Shown: piece by piece, positions 13,330 through 25,202 of the stretch
Layout of the letters: every line of letters begins with the position of its first letter
How positions within the stretch are numbered: position 1 is the first letter of the stretch
NCBI RefSeq assembly: GCF_002288925.2
Contig: NW_022098004.1
Location: 10,979,407-11,043,406, forward strand
Reading direction: 5' to 3'
Source: Delphinapterus leucas
Taxonomy: Eukaryota; Chordata; Mammalia; Artiodactyla; Monodontidae
DNA length: 64,000 bases
Program-made: the position numbers and the translations under genes
The notes under the pieces: model-generated
Told to the model about the DNA's origin: nothing
Seen by the model: the letters and a program-made list of their open reading frames with translations, nothing else
Database searches by the model: none

Positions 13330-14290
13330 GCTTTTAAAATAAATCTTTTGTTTTGAAATAATTTTAGTTTTACAGGAAAGTTGAAAAGAGGGTGGAGAAA
13401 GTTTCCATATACTCCTCACCCAATTTCCCTTGGTGTTAGCATCTTACGTTACCCTAGTACATTTATCAAATCAAAGAACTGACATCAGCACAATATTAAC
13501 TAGATTCTCAACTTTATTTGAATCTCATCTATTTTTCCACTAATGTCCCTTTTCTGTCCCAAGATCCTAACCAGGATATCACATTACATGTAGTTGTGAT
13601 GTCTCCTTCATGTCCTCTGGTCCGTGACAGTTTTTCATTGTTTCCTTATTTTTCTCGACCTCGACAGTTTTAAAGAGTACTGGTCAGGCATTTTGGAGAA
13701 TGTCACTCAGTTTGGTTTTGTTTAATGTTTCCTAATGATTGGTCTGGGGTTGTGGGCTTTTGGGAAAATACCACAGAGGTGAAGTTCCCTTCTCATCACA
13801 TCATCAGGGACTACATTATATCAACCTCAGTTACCACTGGTTATGTTAACCTTGATCACTTAGTCAAGGTAATGTTTACCAGGTTGTCACATTTCTTTTT
13901 TCTTTTTTCTAATTTATTTATATTTGGCTGTGTTGGATCTTCGTTGCTGTGCGCGGGCTTTCTCTAGTTGCGGCGAGCGGGGGCTATTCTTCATTGGGTT
14001 GCACGGGATTCTCACTGCGGTGGCTTCTCTTGTTGTGGAGCACCGGCTCTAGGCGCGCAGGCTTCAGTAGTTGTGGCGCACGGACTCAGTTGCTCCATGG
14101 CATGTGGGATCTTCCCGGACCAGGACTCGAACCTGTGTCTCCCTGCATTGGCAGGCGGAATCTTAACCACTGTGCCACCAGGGAAGCCCACCAGGTTGTC
14201 ATATTTCTTTTTTATCTTGTAGCATCACCAGACTTCATCATGACTGTTTCTGGTCACTGCTCCAATTTCTTAGTGACATTTTTTTTTTAT
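13330..14290 (-). mobile_element. Old LINE-1 3'UTR fragment (interrupted by a SINE)
   Basis: The plus strand contains 'TTTTACAGGAAAGTTGAAAA', 'CCCAATTTCCCTTGGTGTTA', 'AACCAGGATATCACATTACA' and 'CCTTGATCACTTAGTCAAGG'. This is the reverse complement of an old L1M-type 3'UTR. It continues on both sides of the SINE at 13896-14189. Confidence 0.65.
13896..14189 (-). mobile_element. CHR SINE, long form, with a long target-site duplication
   Basis: On the minus strand it starts GGGCTTCCCTGGTGGCACAG and ends in an AAATAAATTAG tail. It is flanked by direct repeats of about 18-24 bp with one mismatch (ACCAGGTTGTCACATTTC at 13878 and ACCAGGTTGTCATATTTC at 14190). The extra block 'GAGCGGGGGC...' near the tail marks the long form, also seen at 26243-26586. 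Confidence 0.94.
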
Positions 14291-14551
14291 CTGCTCAAGC
14301 AAAGTTTATTAAATGTTAGGAAAATGAATGTTCCAGAAAAGGGGAGAAGATGGCCCTCCAGAATGGGGAAGGTGCAAATGGTAAACTATATGGACAGAAT
14401 TTAATAGGGAGAATTTAATAAACTTTAAGCAGGGTTAAAGTGTCTGCACATAACAAATAGTAAATTAAAACTAAAGCTTTTAATCATGTATTTTTAGCTG
14501 CATATACTGCAATGGGGGATACATTTATTAGCTGACACTTTGCTGCATGCT

Positions 14552-15031
14552 AATCTTGGAACCTGCAAATATGTTATCTTATATGGCAAAGGGAGAATTG
14601 GGGCAGTTGATGAAATTAAGGTTGCTAATCAGATGACCTTAGAAACCCAAGATTACTCTGAATGAGCTGGAATGGCTCGATCTAATCATCAGAGTCTTAA
14701 CAAGAGAGAGGCAGAAAAGGAGAGTAAGAGGGAGATGTGACTGCAGAAAAATGGTCAGAAAGATGCAACTTGCCTGTCTTTGAAGATAGCAGAAAGGGAA
14801 GTCAGGAACCAAGGAATATGCTCAGCCTCTAGAAGCTAGGAAACGCCAAGAAATGGGTTCTCCTCTGGAGCCTCCAGAAAGAAACATGGCTCTCCCTACA
14901 CCTTGATCTTAGCCCAGTGAAACTCATTTTGAAATTCTAACTTACAAAGCTGTAAAATAATAAACTTATGTTGTTTTAATTCACTAAGTTTTTGGTAACT
15001 TGTTACAACAGGGAATAGAAAATTAACTAAA
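14552..15031 (+). mobile_element. MLT1-like (ERVL-MaLR) solo LTR, second copy
   Basis: It shares the motif order of the copy at 5088-5731: 'GGAACCTGCAAATATGTTAT', then 'CCTCTAGAAGCTAGGAAACG', then 'GGAGCCTCCAGAAAG', then 'TTGTTTTAATTCACTAAG' and an end near 'GGGAATAGAAAATTAACT'. No internal sequence accompanies it. Confidence 0.65.
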
Positions 15032-15449
15032 GAGGGTAATGATTTAGCGCAATTACACACCTATCTCCTTTCCACTCAGCAGTCCAACACAGTGACAGTA
15101 CTGTTTTTTGTTTCTTCTTTTGAATGCAGGGAATTGGCTTCTTTATGTCCACTTGCCGTTATGTATGGTGCCTTTCACTTATTCTGTACAACAGATTTCT
15201 CTTCTGCCTTCTACACTTAACATTTTCTATTCAACCATTACCTTTGGTTTGTTTCTAAAATTATTTCATTTTCTTTGTGCAGGATGTCACACAATTGTGT
15301 TGACTCAATTCACTGTGCTCCTTAGTTAGATGAACAGTATCATTATTGTTCTAGGTCTTTTTTTTTTTTTCTTCCTCTTTTTGACGTCTTTACTCTTACT
15401 GCCAGCTCCATTCTTCTCCTCCTGCCTCATGCCCCCATTTCATGGTCTG
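15032..15449. other. T-rich unassigned sequence, possibly L1-derived
   Basis: This may be the start of the old L1 to the right, but I cannot align it. There is a T-run at 15358-15370. Confidence 0.4.
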
Positions 15450-17800
15450 TAATCCTTCTAATATGTATATATTCTGTTGTGTTGCTTTAAAAATATATGT
15501 AAATTGTATCACAGTTTAGGTGTCATTCTGAATCTTGCTTGCTTTACTAAAGATTGTGTGTCTGAACTCTATCTTAACAAATGTAGGTTTATTTTATCGC
15601 TTTTACTGCTCTATGGTATTTTGCTTTATGAATTTGGCAAATTTCATTTCCCATTCCACTCTGATGGACATTTAGTTTGTCTCCAACTTCTAGCTAGTAG
15701 AAACAGGGATGAAAAGCACGTAGTTGTATAGATACACGCATTTTCAGTTTTGTCAGATTATGCCATTGTGTTTCACAGAGTTGTCCTATCAATTTACCTC
15801 CCAGGGAACAGTGTGCAAGGATGTTTATCCCCAGAGCCTCTGTAATATTGTGTTGTTTAAAACTATGTTGCAGGAAGTGTGGTATTTCAATATTTTCATT
15901 TCATTGATTACTACTGAGATTTTAACACCTTTTCCTATGCTTGTGTGTTTTTTTTCTATGAAATGTGTTTTCACATTCTCTGCCTATCCTCCAGTATTGT
16001 GTTTTTTTGTTGTTGTTGACTTTTAGGACGTGTTTATGTAGTCTAATGCATATTAGTTATACACTTTACAGATGTCTTTTCAAGGCCTGCTACTTTAATT
16101 TGATGGTATCTATGGCATTCTTCATTATAAAATGTTGCTAATTTTAACATAGCCAAATCTATGAGTCTTTTCTTTTGTACTTCATTTTTTTTTCTTCAGA
16201 CTTACTTAAGAAATCTGCTCTTACCCTAATAACATCATAAGTTTTTTATCCTGTAGTTTCTTCTAATCTTGCCAAGATTCAATTTTCACACTAATAGGTT
16301 TCCTCTACCTGAAATATTTTTTACATATTGTATGAGGAGGGATTTAATTTTTCCCCCAAATGATGAACTCCTTTCTCTGCGCTGTTTGTCCTAGAATAAG
16401 TTGTAGTAAACTAAGCCCTTTATTTGGTTCCATCAATCTTTTTTTTTGTTCTGGTACCAAATGTACACTCTTTTAATTACTATGACATTTCAAGTTCCCT
16501 TTGTATGATTTCGATATTTTTAAGCTGTTTTCAGACCTTTACTGGTACAGTCATTCCTCAGTGTAATGTATAATAGCAGTATGTCAAGTTTCCAAAAAAA
16601 TGCAGTTGGATTTTGTTTGGAATTGTGCTCAGTTTTAGATGAATTGAATTCTCTAAATTAACCCACACATTATAGTGTGGAGCCTTTCCCACATAAACGT
16701 GGAATATCTTTTCATTTATTAAGGTATCTTTTATGTCTTTTAATAAAGTTTCAGAATATGCTTCATAAATATTTTACACAATGCTAGTTATTTTCTCAAT
16801 ATTTTAAGATTACTTTTAAAATTAATTCCTGCTGTTCCTTTTTTCATTATATTTTCTCACTTACTTTTGCTGATGGTGTTCAGAATGGAATCTTCTGTTA
16901 CTTAAAATGTCTTGGTTCTCTAGTAGGAAAAGACCCAGACTTCAGTGGTATGATGTTGTCTCCAGTGAAGTATATTTCCTTCTGAAAAGCCTTGCATGTT
17001 GGTTGGCCATCTTGGATAACTCTGTTCAAATTGGTGTGTATCACTCCTAAAAGTATATAAACTGACTGTTCTGTTTTTAAGGAGATAGAATTTCAAAATG
17101 TATCTCCATCTCTTCTAACTCTAGGCCCAAATGTAAATTGCTGACTCTGGAGGAGTCATTACCATTAAAAAATGGTCAGGAGACATATTGTGTCATTATG
17201 TGGATTTTGAAAGTTTGATAAAACTCTATAGGACTACGTCCTTCGGTGAGGTGACTTTTGTGAAAGAACACTTATCACTGTTTTGATTTTTCATGATCTA
17301 GTCATGTTTTCCACTTCTCAGGTCTATTTTGAATGTTCATATTTTAATCAAGAATATTATCCATTTTACCTCTATTTTCAAATTTACTGGCAGATGAAAA
17401 AGAAGTGCTCTTTTATTTCCCAGAACATACGGGATTTTTAAGCTATGTATTATTGCAGTCTGATCCAATAATATAGCTTTTATAATATTAGTTCTGTAAA
17501 ATTGTTCAGAATTCTTTTATGATCTCTACATGGTCATTTTTAAAATTTGTGTTTGACGCAAGTACATTTTCTACTGAGGTATAAAATTCCACTTTTTAAA
17601 TCATATTATCCAAATGTTATTGTTGCTATTTTCATATGCATATCTCAAAAGTTCTGAAAGGACTGTATTAATATCTCAAAATTATAGGTTTGTCTTTTTC
17701 TGTATCCTTTCAATTTTTACTTCATTTCAAGGATACAACATTGCTTTTACGTACATGACACTTAAAATGACGTCTCTTGTTGCATAATATGGGAGAGGGA
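15450..17800 (-). mobile_element. Old LINE-1 (L1M-type) remnant
   Basis: The T-rich plus strand carries diverged antisense L1 wording: 'TTTGTCAGATTATGCCATTG' (15755), 'TAGTCTAATGCATATTAGTT' (16039), 'CCTGAAATATTTTTTACATA' (16309) and 'AGTTTCCAAAAAAATGCAGT' (16585). Further pieces lie near 17340-17420 and 17540-17790 (RT region). No long frame survives. 16870-17280 is less certain and may be an insertion. Confidence 0.6.
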
Positions 17801-20800
17801 GAAACCTAATATGTGGTCATAAAAAGGGTTGGGTGGAGGGAAAAAAATGACAGCATCATCACTGGTTTAGGATATGAGTGTATATCATGTATTAATGAGT
17901 TTATAAAAGATGTAATAGAATTAGCCTACCTCCTGCAATAGTTAACATTCTGGGCTTAGAGGACAACATTAATCCTGAAATCAATTTCAAAATAAAAATA
18001 AAGGCGTTAACTATAGTGTATAATTATTCTTTAGGAAAAGTTAGTTTCGGATATCAGGAAAGGAGAAAGTGATTAACATTTGTTTTTGAAAGCCTAGGCT
18101 TTAAGAGAATTATAGGTTATTAACAAGGCCTTTAAAAAAGTGAAGATTTTAGAATCGTGGAGAGAAGGGATGTGGTGGTCACAGTCACAAGAGAAAGAAT
18201 AAAGGAAGACACAAAACTAGAAGAAGGTATGAGCTTGTTTAATCTGAGGCCACACGGCTCAGTATTTAAGCAGAATCCCCGTCCAAGAAACATGGCCCAG
18301 GAATCAAAGAGTTCATCGACATTAATTTAACTTGCTTGTTGTTTTTATTACAAGTCTTGGCCATTTAGTTACTTTTTAAAAAGTATGTTGAATAGAAGGG
18401 AGAGTGAAAGAAATCCTAAGGTCTCAGGCCACGGTTAGGAAAGCATTATTGGGGGGTTAAGAATGTTGAGTATGGTTCTGAATCACCACAGACACTCTGA
18501 AGAGGAGACAAGAGTTTTTTTTCAAAGTTCTATTTTAAATGATCATGACTGAAAATTAAGTCCCAGTAGTATAAGAATATACTTTCCGTCTCTAGGCTCC
18601 AAAGCCACTCTTTAAAAAAAAAAAATCTCTTGCATCATTTGTTTATTGAATAAAAATATATAGTTAATAAGCTATTACAATAGTGAGCTTATCACTGAAG
18701 TAAGCTCCACAAATGCTAATCATTTTTCTTGTTTAACTACTTAATCTTAACCTATTAATACTAGGACACCGTTGAGATTGTTAGTACTAGTATAGAAAAG
18801 AGAAAAAAAATCTTCCCAAATACGTATAGCCCAAATAGGGGAATATGCATTTGTGAAATTAATTTTACAGAGAAAATTTGCCAAGTAATACAGAAAATCT
18901 GCTTTGGGTCTATCTTCATGCCAAAGTCAGTTTGTTTGCTAAATTCTGGGAGAGCAGGATTTTTCCCTATTGAAGAAAGTGGAGGTGGATGAGCCACTGC
19001 TTGTAAAATGCAGATGGTGCAGAGCTCTTATAAAAAGGTTGGGAATGTAACCACCTTCTGAAGGATGAAACTGTGGAAACGCCACGCACATTTCTTCAAA
19101 AGCTAAATGTTCGTCCCTTTTTCCGGTTTGATTTTCTCAACTTGAAGCTTTTTGTCTTCTGCCAGGAGCCAGAAATCTTGGAAGGAGAAAAAAGTTAAGA
19201 AGTTGCAATAGTCACTGCCAAACAGTCTGGTTAGCCGGACAGGGGCATCTGGGGCTGATGTGGCTCTAAATTCCTGGCTGGATAACTGTGTAATTGGGAT
19301 GCTTCTCCACTGTGGTATTGCTTCTGAGATTGTTTCCTTCATTGTAATTCACTTCTGTAAGGTTTTTTAAATTGAGATTCCTCATACAGAAATATCTTAT
19401 GTTTTATTGCCTTGATGATGAGTGGAGATTACCTTTGCATTTGCAAAGTTAAATTACTTTCCCAAAGTATTTCTTGATTTTCATGCAGATGCCACTGAAA
19501 ATTCCAAGAGAGTGAAAAGTTGTTAGCTGCACTTTAAATACCAGAAAATCTCTGTGTGGGAAGGAGAAAGGAAACGGGTGAAATTACTTTTATTTTAAAA
19601 TTGAACATGGGGTATTCATTCTAAAGAATACACCTGGAGAATAAGTACCTAAGGGGAGAACACTTTCATAGTTCAAATTTTGAACATTTTAGTGTCAAAT
19701 GTTTGCATCAATATCATCTACCAAGGAAAAATAAAAGGAATTAAAATTGAGGGGTGAACAGCTGTACTACCGTGAGAACAGGATCCTGGGCTCATCTGAA
19801 ACTTGTTTCTGAGAATTCAGCTTCCCCCAAATTTTATAGATGAATTGGGATATATCACGATAGTACCTCTCCGATGTCCTTCCAATTCCATACCCCGTTC
19901 TCATCTCCAAATCAACACGTTCCAGGAATTCCACGTTTTACCCTAGTATGATACTTTCTGGGGGGAGATAAACGTTTTCCTCCTCCCTCTTAGGTTCAGT
20001 GACTGGAGACTGTGAATTAAATTGACAAAAGATGAGAAGATAAAAGGTTTATTTGTATGCCCACCAGAGCCAACAAAAGAAATAGCTTGCTGGTTAAATG
20101 GTTAAACTTAAAGGGGAAACTTACTAGGGGAATGGAAGTGCGGAGGAATGGCTTTTATGGGAAGAACAGATAGGGTTCTTTAGGAAAGATAAATGGGTAT
20201 TTAGGAGGAAAAATGGGAGATGAGTTGGTGGTAATATTTGTCTATGCAGGTATTTCTATTTTTATTTTCTGTCTTCTTCAGTGTCTTTCTGTTTTCTTCA
20301 GGGTCATAAAACTCTCCCAGAAAGGGGATTTATGGTAGGTTTACTCTTAGTTTCTGTCCTTGGAGTAGAAGCTGCCCTGAAGAGGGAATTTAAGGCAGTC
20401 CTCATTTCTCAAAATTTCTGTTTTTAGTCAGATATGAGAAGCTCTGAAAAGGCTTCTATCTCCATATGTGAATTTCAAATGTCTTCAGCTTAAAATAATT
20501 CTTCTACCAACTCTGGGGTTCCAAGTGAGTCCCCACACTTTGAAGAATTCAGGTTTCCTGAGTTGACACTTCAAATGTGCTAAAGTTACTCTACGATCAG
20601 TTACACCATAAAATATAAAGGGAAAGAAAAATGGAGAAAATATTCTTAATCCCCTTAAACCTGAAAAGCTCCCCTAGGGTATCTCTGTAAATGAATTGGC
20701 TACCTTAAATGGCAAAAAGAAACTTAAAATCTTTGTCACTAAACTATCCACATAAATGGTTATCTAATTAGGTACCAAGTTCTGAATAACCCATATGTTA

Positions 20801-21624
20801 TTAAACATTTGATCAATCAGCTAACACTTAGCAAGATAGATGATCGACATAACTTCTGAGTGTGATTGAGCCTTTTGTCACTTGACGTCTTCTGGAAAAC
20901 ATCTAGATCAGTAACAAACATGGGCAACATGAAGCCTTAATTAGATTATTTGTTTCATTGTGAGCATGTAATTATTGTATGCATTTAGAGTTTTAGTCTT
21001 GTTTTTACCTCTTTTATTGGAAAATGAATAGCTTCACTGTTCATGCCATGATAGATGAATCTCAAAGTTTTGAAGGGTGGACTTTGTTCATTATTCAGAT
21101 TGGACTTACTTATTAAAGACCATATTTCTAAATCATAATGAAAATCAGTGGCAGAATGAATCAATGTATAAAGTTATCTTTACATCTATTGAAGAAACAA
21201 ATCTAATAGGTAAAGTAAAATCAAGTTCTGCGGGCATTTTGCACATTTATAGAGCAAAATTAATGGCTTTAGGTTTTGTGGTTTGGGTGGGTTTTTTTTG
21301 GATACTTATTTATCACAGAAAAACTGGCAATAACATCACAGTAAGTCAACTTTGTTTTCTTTTCCTTCGTCATTAAAGCCTCATGTTATTCTGCACGGGT
21401 GGACTCACCAGCGTGAGGATCTTCGAATAAGCTATCAAATGTCTCACACTGCTGCAGCCTTTGTGTTTTACGTGCTTTTCTGGATGGAAGGTTAAAGACC
21501 CTCTCAACCATCTTGATATTTAGTTATTAGGGAGTGGTGCGTATAATTAATACTGAACTTCTCAGTAAGAATGTCGTGTTTCAAGTATCCAGTGTTCTGG
21601 AGTCAGATAGGCAAAACATCCAAT
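17801..21624. other. Mostly unassigned, non-coding
   Basis: About 3.8 kb without coding evidence. At 19970-20600 the wording is compatible with an old LTR ('GATAAAAGGTTTATTTGTAT', 'TCTCCCAGAAAGGGGATTTA'), but I cannot name a family. Small frames at 18761-18997, 19103-19342 and 21077-21376 show no domain. Confidence 0.45.
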
Positions 21625-21640
21625 TGATGTCTCAACTTTT

Positions 21641-21844
21641 TTTTTTTTTTTTGCGGTACGCGGGCCTCTCACTGTTGTGGCTTTTCCCGTTGCGGAGCAC
21701 AGGCTCCAGATGCGCAGGCTCAGCGGCCATGGCTCACGGGCCCAGCCACTCCGCGGCATGTGGGATCTTCCCGGACCGGGGCAAAAACCCGTGTCCCCTG
21801 CATCGGCAGGCGGACTCTCGACCACTGCGCCACCAGGGAAGCCC
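21641..21844 (-). mobile_element. CHR SINE, short form, with a clear target-site duplication
   Basis: On the minus strand it starts GGGCTTCCCTGGTGGCGCAG and ends CGCGTACCGC plus poly-A. Direct repeats TGATGTCTCAACTTTT (21625-21640) and TGATGTCTCAGCTTTT (21845-21860) differ at one base, indicating a fairly recent L1-type insertion. Confidence 0.96.
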
Positions 21845-21860
21845 TGATGTCTCAGCTTTT

Positions 21861-22439
21861 GAGTTTTTATCCAGACATCCCAAGGTGTGCCGCTGTCATC
21901 TGTCTAATGTGTTTGCTGGTCTGTGGCCACAGAAAGCAAACCTATACTGTACTGTATACTCTACTGCTTCCTATACTAGACTGTAAGTTCCACACAGGAG
22001 CTGAGTGTTCATGGGTCCATATTGCCGACATCCAGCATATCATACTGCCTGAGCACGTAGTGCCCTCTCTCTCTCATTTGAGATTAATTATAAGAATTAT
22101 TAGGAGAAAAAACCCCAAGAATGTGACCTGTGACCATGATAGGTAATAGGTAAGAGGAAGTCATTGTGTTGATAGCATGAACGCAGCTTATTCTCTGCTA
22201 GGAAAAGAAAGCCTAGAAATCACGTAAGATGCAGAAGCCAATATTTATAAAGGTGATGTTTGTAAATTTTAAATAAGACCATGATTTATTTATATATTGC
22301 CCTTTGAGGTTTTGAATTATGACTTAAAATTTCTGCATTATCTTTTCTCCCTTCACTAGGATATATTTTTGCTTAAAGTGGGTAAGGCAAGAATAACTGA
22401 AGACTAGAGTGTATTAGCCATCTGTTTCTGATTCTTTGA
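21861..22439. other. Unassigned, non-coding
   Basis: No gene or named repeat could be supported. Confidence 0.45.
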
Positions 22440-22910
22440 CATCTGGAGTTTTGCTGACCCTGGAGAGACTCCCCCCTAACAGGGTGGGCCAGTTGCTAGA
22501 GATAGAACTTGCCTTTCATGTGTGAACAACCAATCCAGATCCCGTCCCCCAACCAGCTGCTTCTGTTGAGCCCTCATGGAGCTCTCACACTCTGGGCCAC
22601 TAGCCACCCACCCTAAGGAGCCCAGGGCCGGGTGCCAGACAACTAGGGGCAGCCTCTATGCCTCAGAACCCACTGCAGTGAGTCAGATTCACCAGTCCCA
22701 AACCTGCTTATCCTGCCTGCCTTTTCCTTCCCGCAGAAACCACCATAAAGGCTCTTGCCCACTTTTCCCCCTTAGTCTCTCTTTCCTCTGGAGGGACCCT
22801 AGCGACCCCCATATGGCCCCCCTGTGGTGTGGCATGCCCCCTCCTGTCAGGAACTGTGAGCTATACAGTTTCTGAGATTGTCCTCTCATAGAACTATCTT
22901 TCTATGGCAG
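22440..22910 (+). repeat. Possible retroviral LTR fragment (family not identified)
   Basis: This C-rich segment has an LTR-like order. A GC-rich region is followed by ACCATAAAGGCTCTTGCCC (22741), CT-rich sequence, then 'GAACTGTGAGCTATACAG' and a TCTTTCTATGGCAG end. Old ERV LTRs have such a pattern of a TATA/poly-A-signal-like element followed by a C/T-rich R-U5 region. I cannot match it to a known family. Confidence 0.35.
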
Positions 22911-24375
22911 TCACCTCCTGATCTGCTGGCTTCACCATATATGAATAGTAATATTTTCAAATAATAATAGAGCAATTTTGAAGAGATAGGTGGTGTCAAC
23001 TTCGAGGGTTCTAAGCATCCGATGGAGTAAGCTGGCCAGGTTCACTCTGCAGCTTCATCAGCCAGCGTGCGGTGGATGCCACCGTCTGATCATTTTAGAA
23101 CGGGTGCCCGGAGCACCTTCCGTGAACTGTTTCTCAACTTTGAGCTTTTTTATTTCCCAGCTGAGAAGACATCCCATGCTGTTGTTAGCTGGGATCTTCT
23201 CAGGTCTCCCAGAATAATACAGCCTCTAATACTGTTTTCTTGATTTATAATCGCATGAGTTGGATGGGATAGTATGGGAGAGACTATGTATTTCTGAGAG
23301 CAGAGGACTTTCACTTTGGAAAGGACAGACAGACGTTACAGAATCTCATTTACAATAAGGAGTCTCTCACCTAACTACCTCCTGACACATGCTGGGCTTC
23401 TGAAACGATAAACTGCACCTCCTTTCTTCACGTCTGAGTTTGGAAACAGTTGAAGGATAGAAACAGGAGTTAGATGAGACAGAAACCAAAAATGCATGCT
23501 TTCCTGCAGAGAAAACTTCCCACATCAAATTGCTCCAGCTCTGGTGGCGTAAGTGGGCTTCCTTGCACTTGCCTCAGAGATCGGCCAAGTATCGGAGCCT
23601 GACACAGGCAGCAGGACAAGTTTGGATCTCTTGGGACATGGCCGTGAAACGATGAGGGCGTTCTCTTGCCCCTGACTGGAAAGGGTGAGCCTAGCTTGCC
23701 GGATCTGAAGGGAGAGCTTGAAGAACAGGGGACGAGTGTCCACCACTGTATTTGTTTCAGCAAAACTGTTTTGCGAGTGACACCAGGGAGCCAACTGAAT
23801 TCTGACTTTTCCAATGAGGAGTCATATGACTTCAAGAAACCATATAACTCATGTATTGCTCAGGTTCCCCATCTGTAAAGAGCGCATTTATAATGAGCAC
23901 CCACTGGACTTTTGATTATTAAACGATAGAGTATTTGCTCAATAAACACTAACTGGTAGCTCTTGTTATAATTAAGTTCTTTTTCAGGTCGTTTTCAGAA
24001 TTATGTTCCATTCTGTGACACAGTAATTGCAAACTAAGAAAAAAAACAATGCTTCTCTTGTGAAAATGTTTTTGCAATATTTGTTTATGTTCAAAGAGGT
24101 AGAGCATAAACTTACGAAAACTATCAACAATGGACAACGAAAGGCCAATCCATTCCTTGTCATGTGAGACACGTTGGAAAAGGGAACTAATCCATGTACA
24201 TACTAAACTTAATTGTATTTACTCATTTATACAGATAGATGGGGCAATCTTCATGGAGAATTATAACTTATTTCCCGCATCATCATCTATTTTTGCAACG
24301 TACACTTACTAAAGGGTTTGTATGAATAATAGTTTCCGTTGACTTTTAGTGAATTGTACTCATACGAAGAGTTAC
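22911..24375. other. Unassigned, non-coding
   Basis: No supported gene or repeat. Overlapping frames of 60-120 codons on both strands (23470-23835, 23525-23794 and 23666-23878) have no domain and no consistent coding frame. Confidence 0.45.
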
Positions 24376-24600
24376 GATTTTTGAGCCAATACTGTGGGCC
24401 AGGGCTCTGCTGAGGGATCTCACTCAGCCCTCCCATGATCTCAGGGAGCCTGAGTTCCCTGGCAGCTAAGGGACTTGCCCCCGGTTATATGGCTTAGGTG
24501 GCAGTTAGAATGTAAACCAGCCCTGACATTGCTCTGAAGCTAAAGCCAACCCTACGCTGAGATTCACAGGCAGGTGCTACCCTTATCCTTCTAACCCTTC
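24376..24600 (-). repeat. MIR SINE
   Basis: The reverse-orientation MIR word order is visible: 'ATACTGTGGGCCAGGGCTCT', 'AAGGGACTTGCCCCCGGTTA' and 'GGTGGCAGTTAGAATGTAAA'. It is diverged. Confidence 0.65.
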
Positions 24601-24803
24601 TAAGTTTCCATCATGCAATATTTATTCTTCAAATAAGTTAGGTCTGTCTCGTGACTTGTATTTAGATTTTTATTCCATTTCTTTTCAATAGATAGTTCAA
24701 AAGTTAAGCCTTTTCTCTAGGGACTAGATCTTAGAAGTCTTTCAGAAATCAGAGTTTCTCAAAATGCCATATCATCAAACCTGCCCTTAGGACGTTTGCC
24801 TTT

Positions 24804-25202
24804 CACACTGAGAATATTTCTTTCTTCCTTTTTTTTTTTTTTCATGGATCAGCACAGCATCTTTATTTATTTATTTTATTTATTTATTTTTTAACATCTT
24901 TATTGGAGTATAATTGCTTTACAGTGGTGTGTTAGTTTCTGCTTTACAACCAAATGAATCAGTTATATATATATACATATGTTCCCATATCTCTTCCCTC
25001 TTGCGTCTCCCTCCCTCCCCCCCTCCCTATCCCACCCCTCCAGGCGATCACAGAGCACCGAGCTGATCTCCCTCTGCTATGTGGCTGCTTCCCACTAGCT
25101 ATCTACCTTACGTTTGGTAGTGTATGTATGTCCATGCCTCTCTGTCGCTTTGTCACAGCTTACCCTGCCCCCTCCCCATATCCCACACTGAGAATATTTC
25201 TT
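24804..25202 (-). mobile_element. Young 5'-truncated LINE-1 with perfect 19-bp target-site duplication
   Basis: The body (24823-25183) is a cetacean-type L1 3'UTR in reverse ('AACATCTTTATTGGAGTATA', 'TTGCTTTACAGTGGTGTGTT'). Identical 19-bp repeats CACACTGAGAATATTTCTT at 24804-24822 and 25184-25202 show target-primed insertion, and their identity suggests recency. Read on the minus strand, the L1 ends in an AAATAAAT-type tail (24861-24893). An 18-nt non-A segment (24843-24860) and then a second A-run (24829-24842) follow, the pattern of a short 3' transduction. Confidence 0.93.
25003..25043 (-). other. G-rich tract with G-quadruplex potential in the L1 3'UTR
   Basis: The minus strand carries several G-runs (GGAGGGGTGGGATAGGGAGG, then further GGG runs). 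Polypurine G-rich tracts are a known feature of mammalian L1 3'UTRs. Copy B's 3'UTR lacks a comparable tract. Confidence 0.7.

Noticed and set aside
13949..14404. 151-codon frame, and similar frames at 21534-21986 and 40171-40614
   Set aside because: These frames run through CHR SINEs. The recurring 'WLLLLWSTGSRRAGFSSCGA' or 'MAHGPSRSAACGIF' type peptides are conceptual translations of the SINE.
22576..22889. 99-codon plus-strand frame, proline-rich
   Set aside because: It falls inside a C-rich segment that looks more like an LTR, with a similar-length frame on the opposite strand.
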